Shown here piece after piece: positions 19,267 to 32,275 of a DNA stretch of 64,000 nt; positions within the stretch are counted from its first letter, which is position 1, and every line of letters begins with the position of its first letter. The notes under the pieces were generated by a model. The model worked only from the letters and a program-made list of their open reading frames with translations, was not told the origin of the DNA and searched no databases. The DNA is from Pantoea sp. Nvir. GTDB taxonomy: Bacteria; Pseudomonadota; Gammaproteobacteria; Enterobacterales; Enterobacteriaceae. The stretch lies in contig NZ_SZZW01000003.1 of the NCBI RefSeq assembly GCF_009829915.1, positions 1 through 64,000 on the forward strand. Direction: 5' to 3'. The position numbers were made by a program, and so were the translations under genes.

Positions 19267-19343
19267 TGGCGCATCCGGGAGGATTCGAACCTCCGACCGC
19301 TCGGTTCGTAGCCGAGTACTCTATCCAGCTGAGCTACGGATGC
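19267..19343 (-). tRNA. argV: tRNA-Arg (anticodon ACG)
   Basis: The minus strand gives GCATCCGTAGCTCAGCTGG.. with anticodon ACG (CTCGGCTACGAACCGAG), T-loop GTTCGAATC, acceptor GGATGC-G and encoded CCA; 77 nt. It is the E. coli argQ/V/Y/Z-type tRNA that reads CGU/CGC/CGA after A34-to-inosine editing. E. coli has four tandem copies here; only one remains. Symbol is by position and not exact. Confidence 0.96.
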
Positions 19344-19355
19344 GTTGTAAAACGG

Positions 19356-19445
19356 CGGCGAGGCGGGGATTCGAACCCCGGATGCAGCTTTTAACTGCAT
19401 ACTCCCTTAGCAGGGGAGCGCCTTCAGCCTCTCGGCCACCTCACC
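19356..19445 (-). tRNA. serV: tRNA-Ser (anticodon GCT)
   Basis: The minus strand gives a 90-nt class II tRNA: GGTGAGGTGGCCGAGAGGC.., anticodon GCT (CCCCTGCTAAGGGAG), long variable arm TATGCAGTTAAAAGCTGCA, T-loop GTTCGAATC, acceptor CCTCGCC with one T-G pair. The bases after the discriminator are CCG rather than CCA, so the 3' CCA is not genomically encoded and must be added by the nucleotidyltransferase. Reads AGC/AGU. It is 12 nt upstream of tRNA-Arg, as E. coli serV is to the arg cluster. Confidence 0.95.
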
Positions 19446-19718
19446 TTACGCGCTCTTACAAACTTTGTTTTAAATTATCAGAAACTGCTTGGCACACATG
19501 TTACTTTTCTCAACTGATAAGTCAAATAATTTTTCCTATTGCTTCATCATTTTCACAAATGACACTTAATTAGAAAAATTCACTGGCAAAAAAATAATTT
19601 ATTAAAAGTGAAAAACAAGAGACACAAAATAATATGAGAGAAGAAAATCACAAAGTAAGTAAAAAATACAAAAAAAAAGAGGTTGCGCCTTGCAGTATTT
19701 TGCAAAGCGCTAAATCCT

Positions 19719-19904
19719 TTAGTAACTCGTTTGCTGAGTTTTTTCGGCCTGAATGCGCTGGTAAATCTCTTCGCGATGTACTGAGACTTCTTTCGGTGCA
19801 TTCACACCAATACGAACCTGGTTACCTTTTACTCCCAGTACTGTAACAGTCACCTCATCGCCAATCATGAGAGTTTCACCAACTCGACGAGTTAAAATAA
19901 GCAT
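19719..19904 (-). CDS. csrA: Carbon storage regulator CsrA
   Basis: CsrA is a dimeric RNA-binding protein that recognises GGA in hairpin loops and controls translation and stability of many mRNAs. 61 residues, nearly identical to E. coli ([35 protein letters not shown]; the tail TQQTSY replaces SQQSSY). The Shine-Dalgarno AAGGAGC lies 6 nt before the ATG and carries a GGA that in E. coli is one of the autoregulatory sites. A leader hairpin with T run lies at 19928-19940. Such strict conservation amid heavy gene loss indicates function. Confidence 0.98.
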   Translation of the reverse strand: MLILTRRVGETLMIGDEVTVTVLGVKGNQVRIGVNAPKEVSVHREEIYQRIQAEKTQQTSY

Positions 19905-19927
19905 TCTTTGCTCCTTGAAAAATTAAA

Positions 19928-19940
19928 AGAGCCGGGCTCT
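19928..19940 (-). promoter_or_regulatory. csrA leader hairpin with T run
   Basis: AGAGCC-G-GGCTCT, read on the minus strand, is followed by TTTTAATTTTTCAAGGAG. The E. coli csrA leader has the same hairpin/T-run layout just before the Shine-Dalgarno. It could be a weak terminator or part of the CsrA-bound leader. Confidence 0.5.
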
Positions 19941-19994
19941 CTGTGTAGGCTTCCGGCATTATCCATCATTTAACGCTGAATATTGACTATAACA

Positions 19995-20010
19995 GTTACA
20001 TTAATGTAAC
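19995..20010. repeat. Perfect 16-bp palindrome between csrA and alaS
   Basis: GTTACATTAATGTAAC is self-complementary with no loop. It is followed by another short inverted pair (ACGTAG..CTACGT). No protein site is recognised. Confidence 0.6.
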
Positions 20011-20152
20011 GTAGCTAAGTACTACGTTCTGCCGACATTTAGTTTAGTTAAAATACCACCATATAGACCTAACGTTGTCATTACTAATTTACATAAGTTT
20101 TTAAATGCGCCAAAACTGTAGTCTATGGTACTTGTAAAATACATTTTTGATT

Positions 20153-22786
20153 TCATGAAAGGCGACTATTAACCCAATTTTCCACGCTTGCCAACGCTTC
20201 TTTTAATGCTTGTGCATTGATACCGCCGGCTTGAGCTATATCAGGGCGTCCGCCACCTTTACCACCCGCCCTCCGTACCAGCTCTGCAATCAAATCGCAC
20301 GCCTTAATTCGGTCAGTGAGATCCTTGGTTACACCCACGATCACAGATACTTTATCTTCCGTCACAGTCGCTAGCACAATCACTGCCGAACCTAGCTGAT
20401 TCTTTAAATTTTCAACCATAATACGCAACATTTTCGATTCAACATTGATGAGATCGTTCACCAGAAGCTTAGCACCTTTGATATTAATTGCTTTACTGCT
20501 TAGTGAAGTGCTTTCCTGTATGGCCTGCTGATCACGCCGCTGCTGTAGTTCTTTTTCCAATACACGAATGTGATCAACAAGCCAGCGGACTTTATTATTT
20601 AGGTTAATGCTATTGGCTTGCAGCAATTTTTCAATATCCCGTAGCTGATTGCTCTGCGTATAAACTTGTGCCAATGCGCACTCACCAGTCACAGCTTCGA
20701 TCCGGCGCACACCTGCCGCCGTGCCGAATTCTGCCAAAATGTGAAATAAGCCGATATCGCCTGTGCGAACTGCATGCGTGCCACCACATAACTCAATAGA
20801 GAAATCACCTATAGTCAGCACGCGCACGTGCTGACTATATTTTTCTCCAAATAGTGCCATAGCTCCCTTGCTTGTAGCAGCGTTGATATCCATTACTTCT
20901 GTTTTAATGTCAAGGTTACGACGAATTTGTGCATTAACACTCTCTTCGATCTGACGAATTTCCTGATGTGTCATAGCCTGAAAATGCGAGAAGTCGAAAC
21001 GCAAATGTTTGTCATCAACTAAAGATCCTCTCTGTGCCACATGCTTCCCTAAAATATGACGTAACGCGGCATGCAGCAGATGCGTTGCAGAGTGATTCAA
21101 ACGAATACGCGTGCGACGTAGTTCATCGACCTGCGCCTCAATGCTGTCGTTAACCCGCAAATGACCGTCCATCAGATTACCGATATGAAATATAGCTTGA
21201 CCATATTTTTTTGTATCATGAACTTTAAATTCTGTATTCTTTCCTTTTAATAAGCCAATATCGCCGACCTGGCCTCCGGATTCACCATAGAATGGTGTTT
21301 CATTTAATACTACAACCGCTTTCTGACCTGCCTTAATTTCCTCTACCGCAACACCATCTATATAGATTGATTGCACTACAGCCGGCAGAAGAAGCTGATT
21401 ATACCCCTTAAATACAGAAGTAGAGTTAAGAGGGATAACATTGTTACCGTAGTCATCGCCAAAGTCACTTGCCTCACGTGCGCGCTTACGCTGCTTCTCC
21501 ATTGCTTTTTCAAAGCCAGCTTCATCGATTTTTAGGTGGCGTTCTCGGCAAACTTCCGCAGTTAAATCAACTGGAAAGCCAAAGGTATCGTAGAGCCGAA
21601 ATACAGTTTCTCCATCCAGCATATCTCCTTGTAGTTTTGCCAACTCGCCGTTTAACAATGCTAATCCGCGCTCTAAGGTTTTGGTAAACTGCTCTTCTTC
21701 GGCCTTCAGTACTGTTTCTACTCGACTCTTTTGAAGTTTCAGCTCTTCTGCTGCTTCGCCCATAACTTCCACTAAAGGCTGGACTAACTTAAAGAAAAAA
21801 ATTTCTTTCATACCCAGCATATTTCCGTGACGCACCGCGCGACGAATAATACGGCGAAGTACATATCCGCGGTTTTCATGCGACGGCATTACACCATCTG
21901 CAATTAGGAAAGCGCACGCACGGATATGGTCTGCAATCACATACAGCGATTTATTACTGAGATCAGTTGTGTGGGTGATCTCAGATGTCGCCTTGATCAA
22001 GTTTTTAAACAAATCGATTTCGTAGTTAGAGTGAACATGTTGCAGTACAGCAGCAATACGCTCAAGGCCCATGCCGGTATCAACAGACGGCTTCAGTAGG
22101 GGTAACAGTGTGCCATCCGGCTGGCGGTTAAATTGCATAAAGACTATATTCCATATTTCTATATAACGATCGCCATCCTCTTCTTGGCTTCCTGGTGGCC
22201 CACCCCAAATATGATCACCATGATCGTAGAAAATCTCACTACAAGGCCCGCAAGGGCCTGTATCTCCCATTTGCCAGAAATTATCTGACGCGTAAGCACT
22301 CCCTTTGTTATCACCAATACGGATAATTTGTTCACGCGGTACTCCGATGTCATTAGCCCAGATAGCATAGGCTTCATCGTCGGTTTCGTATACTGTAATC
22401 CATAGGCGCTCTGCCGGAAGAGAAAACCAATTTTTCCCCGTTAGTAATTCCCAAGCATAAGCAATTGCTTCTTTTTTAAAATAGTCGCCAAAACTGAAAT
22501 TGCCTAGCATTTCAAAGAAGGTATGATGACGTGTAGTATAGCCGACATTTTCTAGATCATTGTGTTTACCTCCGGCACGTACACAACGTTGTACCGTAGT
22601 AGTGCGCAAATTATCTATTTGACTTTGGCCCAGGAAAACGTCTTTGAACTGGACCATTCCGGCGTTGGTAAACAGCAATGTTGAGTCGTTATTCGGTATA
22701 AGGGAGCTGCTAGCTACAAGCTGGTGTCCCTTGTTCTGGAAGAAACCGAGAAACGTTTGACGTATCTCAGCTGTGCTTTTGTTCAT
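20153..22786 (-). CDS. alaS: Alanyl-tRNA synthetase
   Basis: AlaRS charges tRNA-Ala and hydrolyses mischarged Ser/Gly products. 877 residues (E. coli 876). Class II catalytic domain about 1-240 ([46 protein letters not shown]), tRNA-recognition region to about 450, editing domain with [12 protein letters not shown] and ELCGGTH (zinc ligands, about 566-670), and the C-terminal oligomerisation domain ending with the glycine-rich [15 protein letters not shown]. The start is between alternative family starts [10 protein letters not shown]-like; ATG 22786 encodes [10 protein letters not shown]. No anomalies. Confidence 0.98.
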   Translation of the reverse strand: MNKSTAEIRQTFLGFFQNKGHQLVASSSLIPNNDSTLLFTNAGMVQFKDVFLGQSQIDNLRTTTVQRCVRAGGKHNDLENVGYTTRHHTFFEMLGNFSFGDYFKKEAIAYAWELLTGKNWFSLPAERLWITVYETDDEAYAIWANDIGVPREQIIRIGDNKGSAYASDNFWQMGDTGPCGPCSEIFYDHGDHIWGGPPGSQEEDGDRYIEIWNIVFMQFNRQPDGTLLPLLKPSVDTGMGLERIAAVLQHVHSNYEIDLFKNLIKATSEITHTTDLSNKSLYVIADHIRACAFLIADGVMPSHENRGYVLRRIIRRAVRHGNMLGMKEIFFFKLVQPLVEVMGEAAEELKLQKSRVETVLKAEEEQFTKTLERGLALLNGELAKLQGDMLDGETVFRLYDTFGFPVDLTAEVCRERHLKIDEAGFEKAMEKQRKRAREASDFGDDYGNNVIPLNSTSVFKGYNQLLLPAVVQSIYIDGVAVEEIKAGQKAVVVLNETPFYGESGGQVGDIGLLKGKNTEFKVHDTKKYGQAIFHIGNLMDGHLRVNDSIEAQVDELRRTRIRLNHSATHLLHAALRHILGKHVAQRGSLVDDKHLRFDFSHFQAMTHQEIRQIEESVNAQIRRNLDIKTEVMDINAATSKGAMALFGEKYSQHVRVLTIGDFSIELCGGTHAVRTGDIGLFHILAEFGTAAGVRRIEAVTGECALAQVYTQSNQLRDIEKLLQANSINLNNKVRWLVDHIRVLEKELQQRRDQQAIQESTSLSSKAINIKGAKLLVNDLINVESKMLRIMVENLKNQLGSAVIVLATVTEDKVSVIVGVTKDLTDRIKACDLIAELVRRAGGKGGGRPDIAQAGGINAQALKEALASVENWVNSRLS

Positions 22787-23472
22787 ATATGTCCTAGAAT
22801 CATTCTAACAAATGTTTCGTCCTGCCAGATAAGCCGTCTCTACACATTCGGCTGTTGTTCGGCGGAATAAAAAATAGAAATAATATAATTTTTTTATTGG
22901 GCAGTCTTAATCCTATTAAGATATTAGTTACTACAAATCCCACCTGTTTTTTAAGAAAAATCTTATAAATGCCAATAACATTAAACTTTGGCTTTGGTCT
23001 TTCATATATATTAGTAAAGGATAACCACATTTGTGCTCTAACAGCTATAAGAAGAGTCGTTCACTTTCTTGGTTAATTTCATAGGTCCCTATCGCAATAT
23101 CGACAGGGAACCTAATTTCTTACCGTAGTTGTGGCCGGATACAACACTATTGAATATCCCTTTGTAATTGCCACTTTGGATCGAGCAATTGGTAAAACGC
23201 AAGATGACTCCTTCAGCTAGCAGTTTCTTTACACTAACTGATTATTTTATCCAGCTACGTGCTAGGTAATGATTTTAGATTAGTTTTACTGTAGCTACAG
23301 AGAGCACGCATAGTACAATTCAGTAAACTTGAAAAAAATTGTCCTTTGCTGATCGTTGTTCAATTCAGCTATCTATTCAACTTGCTCACATGAGGATTAT
23401 TATGATGAAATAATAAAAAAAGAGAACGTTGAAAACGAAGACGGGGGTAGTTACACACCACTCTTACAGTTA
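22787..23472. other. Gene-free stretch between alaS and recA
   Basis: In E. coli recX occupies part of this interval. No RecX sequence is recognisable here. A loose inverted repeat at 23083-23111 (GGTCCCTATCG..CGACAGGGAACC) could be a leftover terminator or the alaS leader. Confidence 0.5.
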
Positions 23473-26398
<2,926 letters not shown>

Positions 26399-27490
26399 TT
26401 AAAATATAAATCCCATTCGCGCCTTGCTAATTGCTTCTCCTAGTTGCCATACTGCTATCGCATAGTAGATACTGTGATTATAGCGCATGATAACGTAGAA
26501 ATTGTGCAACCCGTACCAGTACTCATAGCTAGTGCCTGTATTTAAACTTAACAAACTAACCTTCGGACTTCCATCCAGCAGCGAACCTTTTAGTGAGGAG
26601 GTGGTCGCTGCTAAAATTTGCATCTTATAACCAGTTTTACAACCATTTTGTAAAAATGGGATCTGACCACTACTAGCTGGAATAGCTACCCCTTCTCCAC
26701 GACGCCAGCCGTGTTCTTTAAAAAAGTGCGCAATGCTACCAATGGTGTCTACAGGATCCCATAAATTAATATGTCCATCACCATTGAAATCTATCGCGTA
26801 TTGTTGATAAGAAGAAGGCATAAACTGACCGTACCCCATCGCACCAGCAAAAGAACCTCTCATATCTAGTAAATTGTTTTTTTCATTGCGCGCCATCAAA
26901 AGAAAATTCTCGAGCTCGTTACTAAAATAGCTGGCACGACGCGGGTAGTTGAAGGCAAGCGTAGTAAGTGCATCCAGAACAGGTGTTTGCCCCATTATGC
27001 GGCCCCACCCCGTCTCTACCCCAATAATGCCGACGATGATCCCTGGTGGTACGCCATAAATATGCTGTGCACGCATTAAGTAATCTTGATTCTGGTCCCA
27101 AAAGACAACGCCACTTTTCACGTTTCTCGGGGTTATAAACTGCCTACAATAACGAAGCCAGGCACCGTTGGGACGTGCTGGCGACTTATAGGTAAGTGCC
27201 TGACGATCCATCAGGCGCAATACATAATTTAACCTTTTAGCTTGGCTGATAACTGCATGCAGCTGTTGACGATTAAACCCATGTTTCTTCACCATACTAT
27301 CGACAAATTGCTTAGCAATAGGGTTTTCAGCAAAATCACCAAGCATAGTCTGCATAGCATAAGAAGACTTAAGTAACAAACTCTCTCTTGGTTCCATCAA
27401 CATAGTAGTCTCAGATGTAGATGCATGTTTATTAGTGCAAGCAGCAAGTATGATAATAAATGGGAATAATATAATCTTGAAAAGATGCAT
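26399..27490 (-). CDS. mltB: Membrane-bound lytic murein transglycosylase B
   Basis: MltB cleaves the MurNAc-GlcNAc bond of peptidoglycan with formation of 1,6-anhydroMurNAc. 363 residues (E. coli 361). Lipoprotein signal MHLFKIILFPFIIILAAC with lipobox LAAC. Catalytic Glu lies in GVETGWGRIMG (about 160), followed by SFAGAMGYGQFMPSSYQQYAIDFNGDGHINLWDP, ending with YWYGLHNFYVIMRYNHS, all typical of the family (glycoside hydrolase 103). Stand-alone gene. A perfect CRP core lies about 100 nt upstream but may belong to the lost divergent srl operon. Confidence 0.95.
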   Translation of the reverse strand: MHLFKIILFPFIIILAACTNKHASTSETTMLMEPRESLLLKSSYAMQTMLGDFAENPIAKQFVDSMVKKHGFNRQQLHAVISQAKRLNYVLRLMDRQALTYKSPARPNGAWLRYCRQFITPRNVKSGVVFWDQNQDYLMRAQHIYGVPPGIIVGIIGVETGWGRIMGQTPVLDALTTLAFNYPRRASYFSNELENFLLMARNEKNNLLDMRGSFAGAMGYGQFMPSSYQQYAIDFNGDGHINLWDPVDTIGSIAHFFKEHGWRRGEGVAIPASSGQIPFLQNGCKTGYKMQILAATTSSLKGSLLDGSPKVSLLSLNTGTSYEYWYGLHNFYVIMRYNHSIYYAIAVWQLGEAISKARMGFIF

Positions 27491-27587
27491 TCGACATCCA
27501 TAAATAATATGCGGAGAATATAATAAATTATGCTTAATATTTAGTTATAAGATAAATAGGATAAAACTTAAAATAGTACAATTATAT

Positions 27588-27603
27588 TGTGATAAAAATC
27601 ACA
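27588..27603 (+). promoter_or_regulatory. Perfect CRP core site, probable relic of the srl promoter
   Basis: TGTGA-TAAAAA-TCACA matches both halves of the CRP core exactly, with flanking AT extending the symmetry (TTGTGA..TCACAA). In E. coli mltB is divergent from the CRP-activated sorbitol operon srlAEBD. No srl gene survives here, so the site may be a fossil, or it may now act on mltB. Confidence 0.55.
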
Positions 27604-27687
27604 ATACTTCCCTGCTAAAATCTAAAAAGGATATTTTTTCTTAACGTTATCTATTCCATACTCAGCACTGGTTAGTATAGATAGCAC

Positions 27688-27713
27688 TAAGCTTTTTTTT
27701 AAAAAAAAGCTTA
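27688..27713. repeat. 26-nt perfect palindrome with T8A8 core
   Basis: TAAGC-T8-A8-GCTTA is fully self-complementary. It could act as a weak bidirectional terminator but has no adjacent gene that needs one. Confidence 0.6.
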
Positions 27714-29336
27714 AATAGCTAGTACAAGTGCAATAAGAAAATATTGTAAAAAATATTTTTTATCTATTGCTGCGGATGCCTGTGCTTTTACTATGGCTGA
27801 TAGCTTAGACGATCCAAATTCGAATTTTTATTAGTAAAGCAGTCCTGTTTTAATATAGCAAACTTATTTTTCTTTTTAGCTGTCTATTGCCATTATTTAA
27901 GATTTTAAATTAAATCTTTATTTAAGCTATTAGTTAAATAAATAAAATATGTGCATTTTATTTCATTTTTTGTTCTGGAAAGAAAAAGATTGTTTTCATT
28001 AAAATGCAATATAAAAAGTATTGTTAAGAACGCATGCTTACGGTATTTAAGTAAGAACATGAAACATACATAGCTGTTGATTATAAATCGTTTTTGTAAA
28101 AATTTGAGAATAAAATATTCTTCTTTAGAAGAAAGGAAAATAATTAATATACTATGTTTGATAAGTCTGATATTATCAAATTAATAAAATTATGGTTAAT
28201 ATTTACATATAAAAATCATAAACAAATTATTTAGTTAAATATATTTATAATTTATTAATATTTAAATGTAATACATCCAATATGATATTATCTCCTAATA
28301 ACTTACTGATTATTTTAATAATTTCTTTATAAGAAATATTGCTTTAATATTAAAATTACAGATTAAGAATCTACATTAATTTGACATATTTTGCTTAAAA
28401 TAAAAATATAGCTTCTTTTTGTATATAGGTTAATAATATTAAATTCTTGTTCGACATGCTGTTTGATAAAACCACTACTAATTTAGTATAGTTCTTATTT
28501 TAATAAGATGTAATAAAATATTTATAGTAAATAACATTTACAGTTTTGATGTATAGATAATTAAATCTATGTGTAGTATTTATTCTTTTTTTATTCATGA
28601 TGCTTATAACTTTTATGTACTTTTTCCTCTACGGGTTTTTATATTTGTATGATTTTTAACACCTTTAAAAAAGTTAATCTTATAATTATCATTTTGATAA
28701 ATTTCTCACTAATCTTAAATATTAATTTATCGTGTGTAGATACACAGTCATAGATTTTAATGTTATTTAAAATTTACCATGAACTATAAATAGATCTTAA
28801 TGAACTTGCCTTAATATAATTATCTATTCAAGCTAAAATTTTTAAAAAAATATCATTAATAATTTGAAATTAATATTCTTTAAGTAACACGTATAATAAC
28901 TTTATATCTAACATTGGAAATAATTTTATCTATAAAATAATTTTTATTAATTTAAAATATATTCTTAAATTAAACATATATTGATAATAATGAAATTAAT
29001 TAATTTTAATTAAGACAAACTTAAGATTTTGCTAGCTAATAGCAAATAAACTTTTATTTTGAATTAGGAGAGTACTCGTTTATTACATTAATACACTAAT
29101 TTTATTTATTAAAATATATGTAATTAAAGGTATATTTTAGTGTGTAAATCAGTTACCATATTTTCTTATTTATTTAACATATAAAAAATATTTATTTATT
29201 ATCAATAATAAATTACAACCTCAATAAATTTAAAGTCATAGCATACCTTCTATGTTCAATAGAATTATGAATATTTAAATAATATTTAACGGTTAGGAAA
29301 CTTTACTAACACTTACAATACATACTTTTCTGCAAC

Positions 29337-29373
29337 TATTTTTCAATTTTTAATTTTTAAAAATTGAAAAATA
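29337..29373. repeat. Perfect 17-bp inverted repeat, 3-nt loop
   Basis: TATTTTTCAATTTTTAA, loop TTT, then the exact reverse complement. It lies in the most AT-rich part of the desert, about 385 nt downstream of the H-NS-like fragment. Confidence 0.7.
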
Positions 29374-29540
29374 AGGGGTATATCAAACATTAAAATTTAC
29401 TAAAATCTTTAGTAAAAGATTACTTTCCCTTATATTCAGTTACCATATTAAATAATTTTATTTTTTAATTTTAAAGTATTAATTTATATGGTAAACTTTA
29501 GTGAAGTGTATTCCATTAATGACTAGATAGAAGAACCCAT

Positions 29541-29562
29541 CAGTCCTTCCTTATAGAAGGAC
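29541..29562. repeat. 8-bp hairpin AGTCCTTC/GAAGGACT
   Basis: Perfect 8-bp arms around a 6-nt loop, followed on the plus strand by TATTATAAA. The only GC-containing hairpin near the H-NS-like gene. It could be an old terminator, although no plus-strand gene precedes it. Confidence 0.45.
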
Positions 29563-29758
29563 TTATTATAAATACAGTAAATAATAGATTATTATAGCTC
29601 TACTCTATTTTCTATATGTGATATTAATCATTATTGGAGTGCAATTCTAAATATCATATATTCTATCATGATAGTCTTCATCTTGATATTTAAATATAGT
29701 AAGAATAATCGCTGTTTTTTTGTAATTTTTTTAAAAATTAAAAACTAGTTGGTTATGG

Positions 29759-29971
29759 TTAATAACCATCTTCTAGAAGATGAGGACGTACTGCTTCTAA
29801 TTTAGAACTCCTTTCCTCTTGTTGTGTTAGATATGACACTTCTTTTTCACGACGTTCTTCGACAATAGTTGTTAACTTTGCAAGAAGTTCTTCTAAAGTA
29901 TCTAAAGGGATCTCACGAGCTTGTGCTCGTAAAGTGCGAATATTATTTAATACCTTAAGAGATTCGCTCAT
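29759..29971 (-). CDS. H-NS N-terminal oligomerisation domain only (H-NST-like)
   Basis: 70 residues closely matching the first 70 of H-NS (137 aa in E. coli): ALKILNNIRTLRAQARE-type SLKVLNNIRTLRAQARE, TLEELLAKL, VEERREKE, EERSSKLE, then EDGY and stop where H-NS has ADGIDPNELL. The linker and the C-terminal DNA-binding domain with its GQGRTP motif are absent, and the DNA after the stop is not readable as them. ATG follows AGAGGA (ctagaggaataaattacaATG). It is an open, motif-rich island in AT-rich DNA. It could act as a dominant-negative partner of H-NS/StpA, like H-NST proteins, or be a truncated remnant. H-NS rather than StpA by sequence. Confidence 0.65.
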   Translation of the reverse strand: MSESLKVLNNIRTLRAQAREIPLDTLEELLAKLTTIVEERREKEVSYLTQQEERSSKLEAVRPHLLEDGY

Positions 29972-32275
29972 TGTAATTTATTCCTCTAGTAAAATACGAT
30001 TTTTTTAAAAAAAATGCTTATGATTATATCCTTTAATTTTGTGATATTACACTTTATTTTCTATTGTAGAATATTTTTTATGTAAGAAAATTTTTTCTAA
30101 AAAATAAAGATTGTCTTTGAGTAAATTTTATCCTTCTTATCACGATAATATCCTCAATTAAAGGAATTATAATCTACAGATTTACAATAAATTAAATTAC
30201 TAATATATCATATATAAAAAGGTTTAGAATAAATATATATTTCTTGTAAAAGAAATGTATTGTACATCATGTTAATGATGATCTTAGTAAGAGTAATATA
30301 TCATAATTTTCTTTTGTTTCATTAACATATTACACTTTTCTAAATAGATGTTAATTAATAATTATCTAGATTAATTCAGAAAAATTTTCTAGTAAATGTT
30401 GAAATTTTGTACCTGTAATACAAAAAAATATCCAATGAATTTTAGGGTATTAAGAATTCAGCATGAAATATAGAACAGCTAAGTTAAAAAGAGTAGGAAG
30501 ATTTATACCACCCTTAATCGAGCTGTTTATACAATACAGAACAATACTGTTCTATACTGTTTACTCTATAGTCATTTTTCCAGATACGCAAGTTTCTAGG
30601 AAATAATTAAAATTTTGATCGCACACTTTACTTATTGTGTATTCATATTAAATACACAAATAAACATCAATATTTCACCTAAAATAAATAAAAAGTTTAC
30701 ATAAATTCTAGTATCCTATGGGATTACATTCATTATGGTATAGGATAATAACACACACCCTACATCACCGACGGTCTTGATCACTTAAACTATTCTTTAT
30801 GAATTTTCTTTCCCTTAAATAATAAATTAAAAAATTAAAAACAGCACGTCACTTTTAAAAAAAGTCAAGTATATATCCTATGTTGAATCACACAAAACAA
30901 TTATACTAATTCACAAATTTATTTTTTCATACAATGATGCTTGTTCAACATAATCGAATAATCCTAAATATTAGGGATATTTTTTAATAGATATAATTCT
31001 ATTCTATCTAAATATATTTTAGTTAAAGTAATGGAATTACTATTGTACAAAGACTGTTCTACAACAGCATACAAATAAAATTTATGAGAGCTTCACTTAA
31101 CTCTCTCTTCTCAGGTGATGTAATTCCCAATATGAATAGCTTTATTTCTTCCATAGAAATAAAGCTCTAACATTTTATCATCACTGTAATAACCTCTTTA
31201 TTTTCATAGGTATGGTGATAACAGTACACTACTTTATTACATTGACATTATTTTCATTAAAAATATCACCTATCTGCACTCTTAACATAAAAAATCTCAC
31301 GATACTACAGAATAAGATTCTTATAGTTAATTTGGTTCTTTCTTTATCAAAGATAAGAATTTTTTTATTTGTTAAACTGATCTAACATGGTACTTTTACT
31401 ACTTCATCTGAAAGTAGTTTCTTTAGGAAAGATTCAAAACGGTTTCTTCTCTTTTTTTTATCTTTTTCAAAATAATTGCTAAAAAGTATTTACAGCTAAG
31501 TTTATTAAAACTTCTTGGTGTGTCACTGGTGAAGAACGTATCCTAAAATGTCGTTAGCCAAACGTATCTTTTAAAAGACTCCTAGCCGATAGGTTTCTTT
31601 AATTTGTTAAAAATTTCATAACTTTTGTGACTTTAAGTATAGTAAAATGTCTATATAAATGCTTTTAGCATCCATCTGAAAGATTATTGATCTGGATGTT
31701 TTACTATTTGAAAATTGTTTCTACCACGTTCTAAACAAAAGACTTTACCTCTTCTGTTATCTTCTTATATATCCTATCAATGATCACTAAAATTGCGTGA
31801 GGGTTACCCGATTCCATTCTTTTATTAATGGACAAAATGCACGACTTTAAGCGACAGAGCAAAAATTAGTACTCTACCAATGTAAAGTTTTTATGATATG
31901 ATTTTATACTGAAAATATTTTTTCACTAAAAATTTTTTTATAATTTAATTTTCTTAAATCACATCAATTATCCTTATCTACAAGATAAATTACGGATAGT
32001 TGCTAATAACGTAACTTGGCTTATCGAAATATTCTATATATGTGCCATCTACTATTTTCATTTATATGTCTATTTATTAGTAATTATTTGCTTATTAGCG
32101 ATTGCTTAGAGTAATTTTCATAATTATTTTCTTATATATTCTAACGGTTCTATGTCTTATTATAGATAATATCTAAAATGTATTGAACATGCAATTTTTT
32201 TGATTTAATAGTCTCACCGAAGTTTCACTGGAGATATTCGGGCATCTCTTGAATTATTTTAATGGGAAAATAAAT
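29972..32275. other. AT-rich gene desert, right part (H-NS fragment to mutS)
   Basis: No gene is recognisable. Contains an inverted repeat with perfect 12-bp arms at 31138-31166. The composition becomes less extreme toward mutS. E. coli has the hyp/hyc/fhlA region before mutS; none is left. Confidence 0.5.
31138..31166. repeat. Perfect 12-bp hairpin, 5-nt loop
   Basis: AGCTTTATTTCT and AGAAATAAAGCT around TCCAT. No T run follows. Confidence 0.65.

Larger units (their letters stand above)
27491..29758. other. AT-rich gene desert, left part (mltB to H-NS fragment)
   Basis: No gene is recognisable on either strand. From about 27.9 kb the sequence becomes clearly more AT-rich than other spacers in the window. 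It contains several perfect inverted repeats (27688-27713, 29337-29373, 29541-29562) and a CRP core near mltB. In E. coli the srl operon and a long run through hyp/hyc to mutS lies here. Confidence 0.5.

Noticed and set aside
19205-19573. Overlapping frames across 19.15-19.57 kb
   Set aside because: They run through the tRNA-Arg and tRNA-Ser genes and are not proteins.
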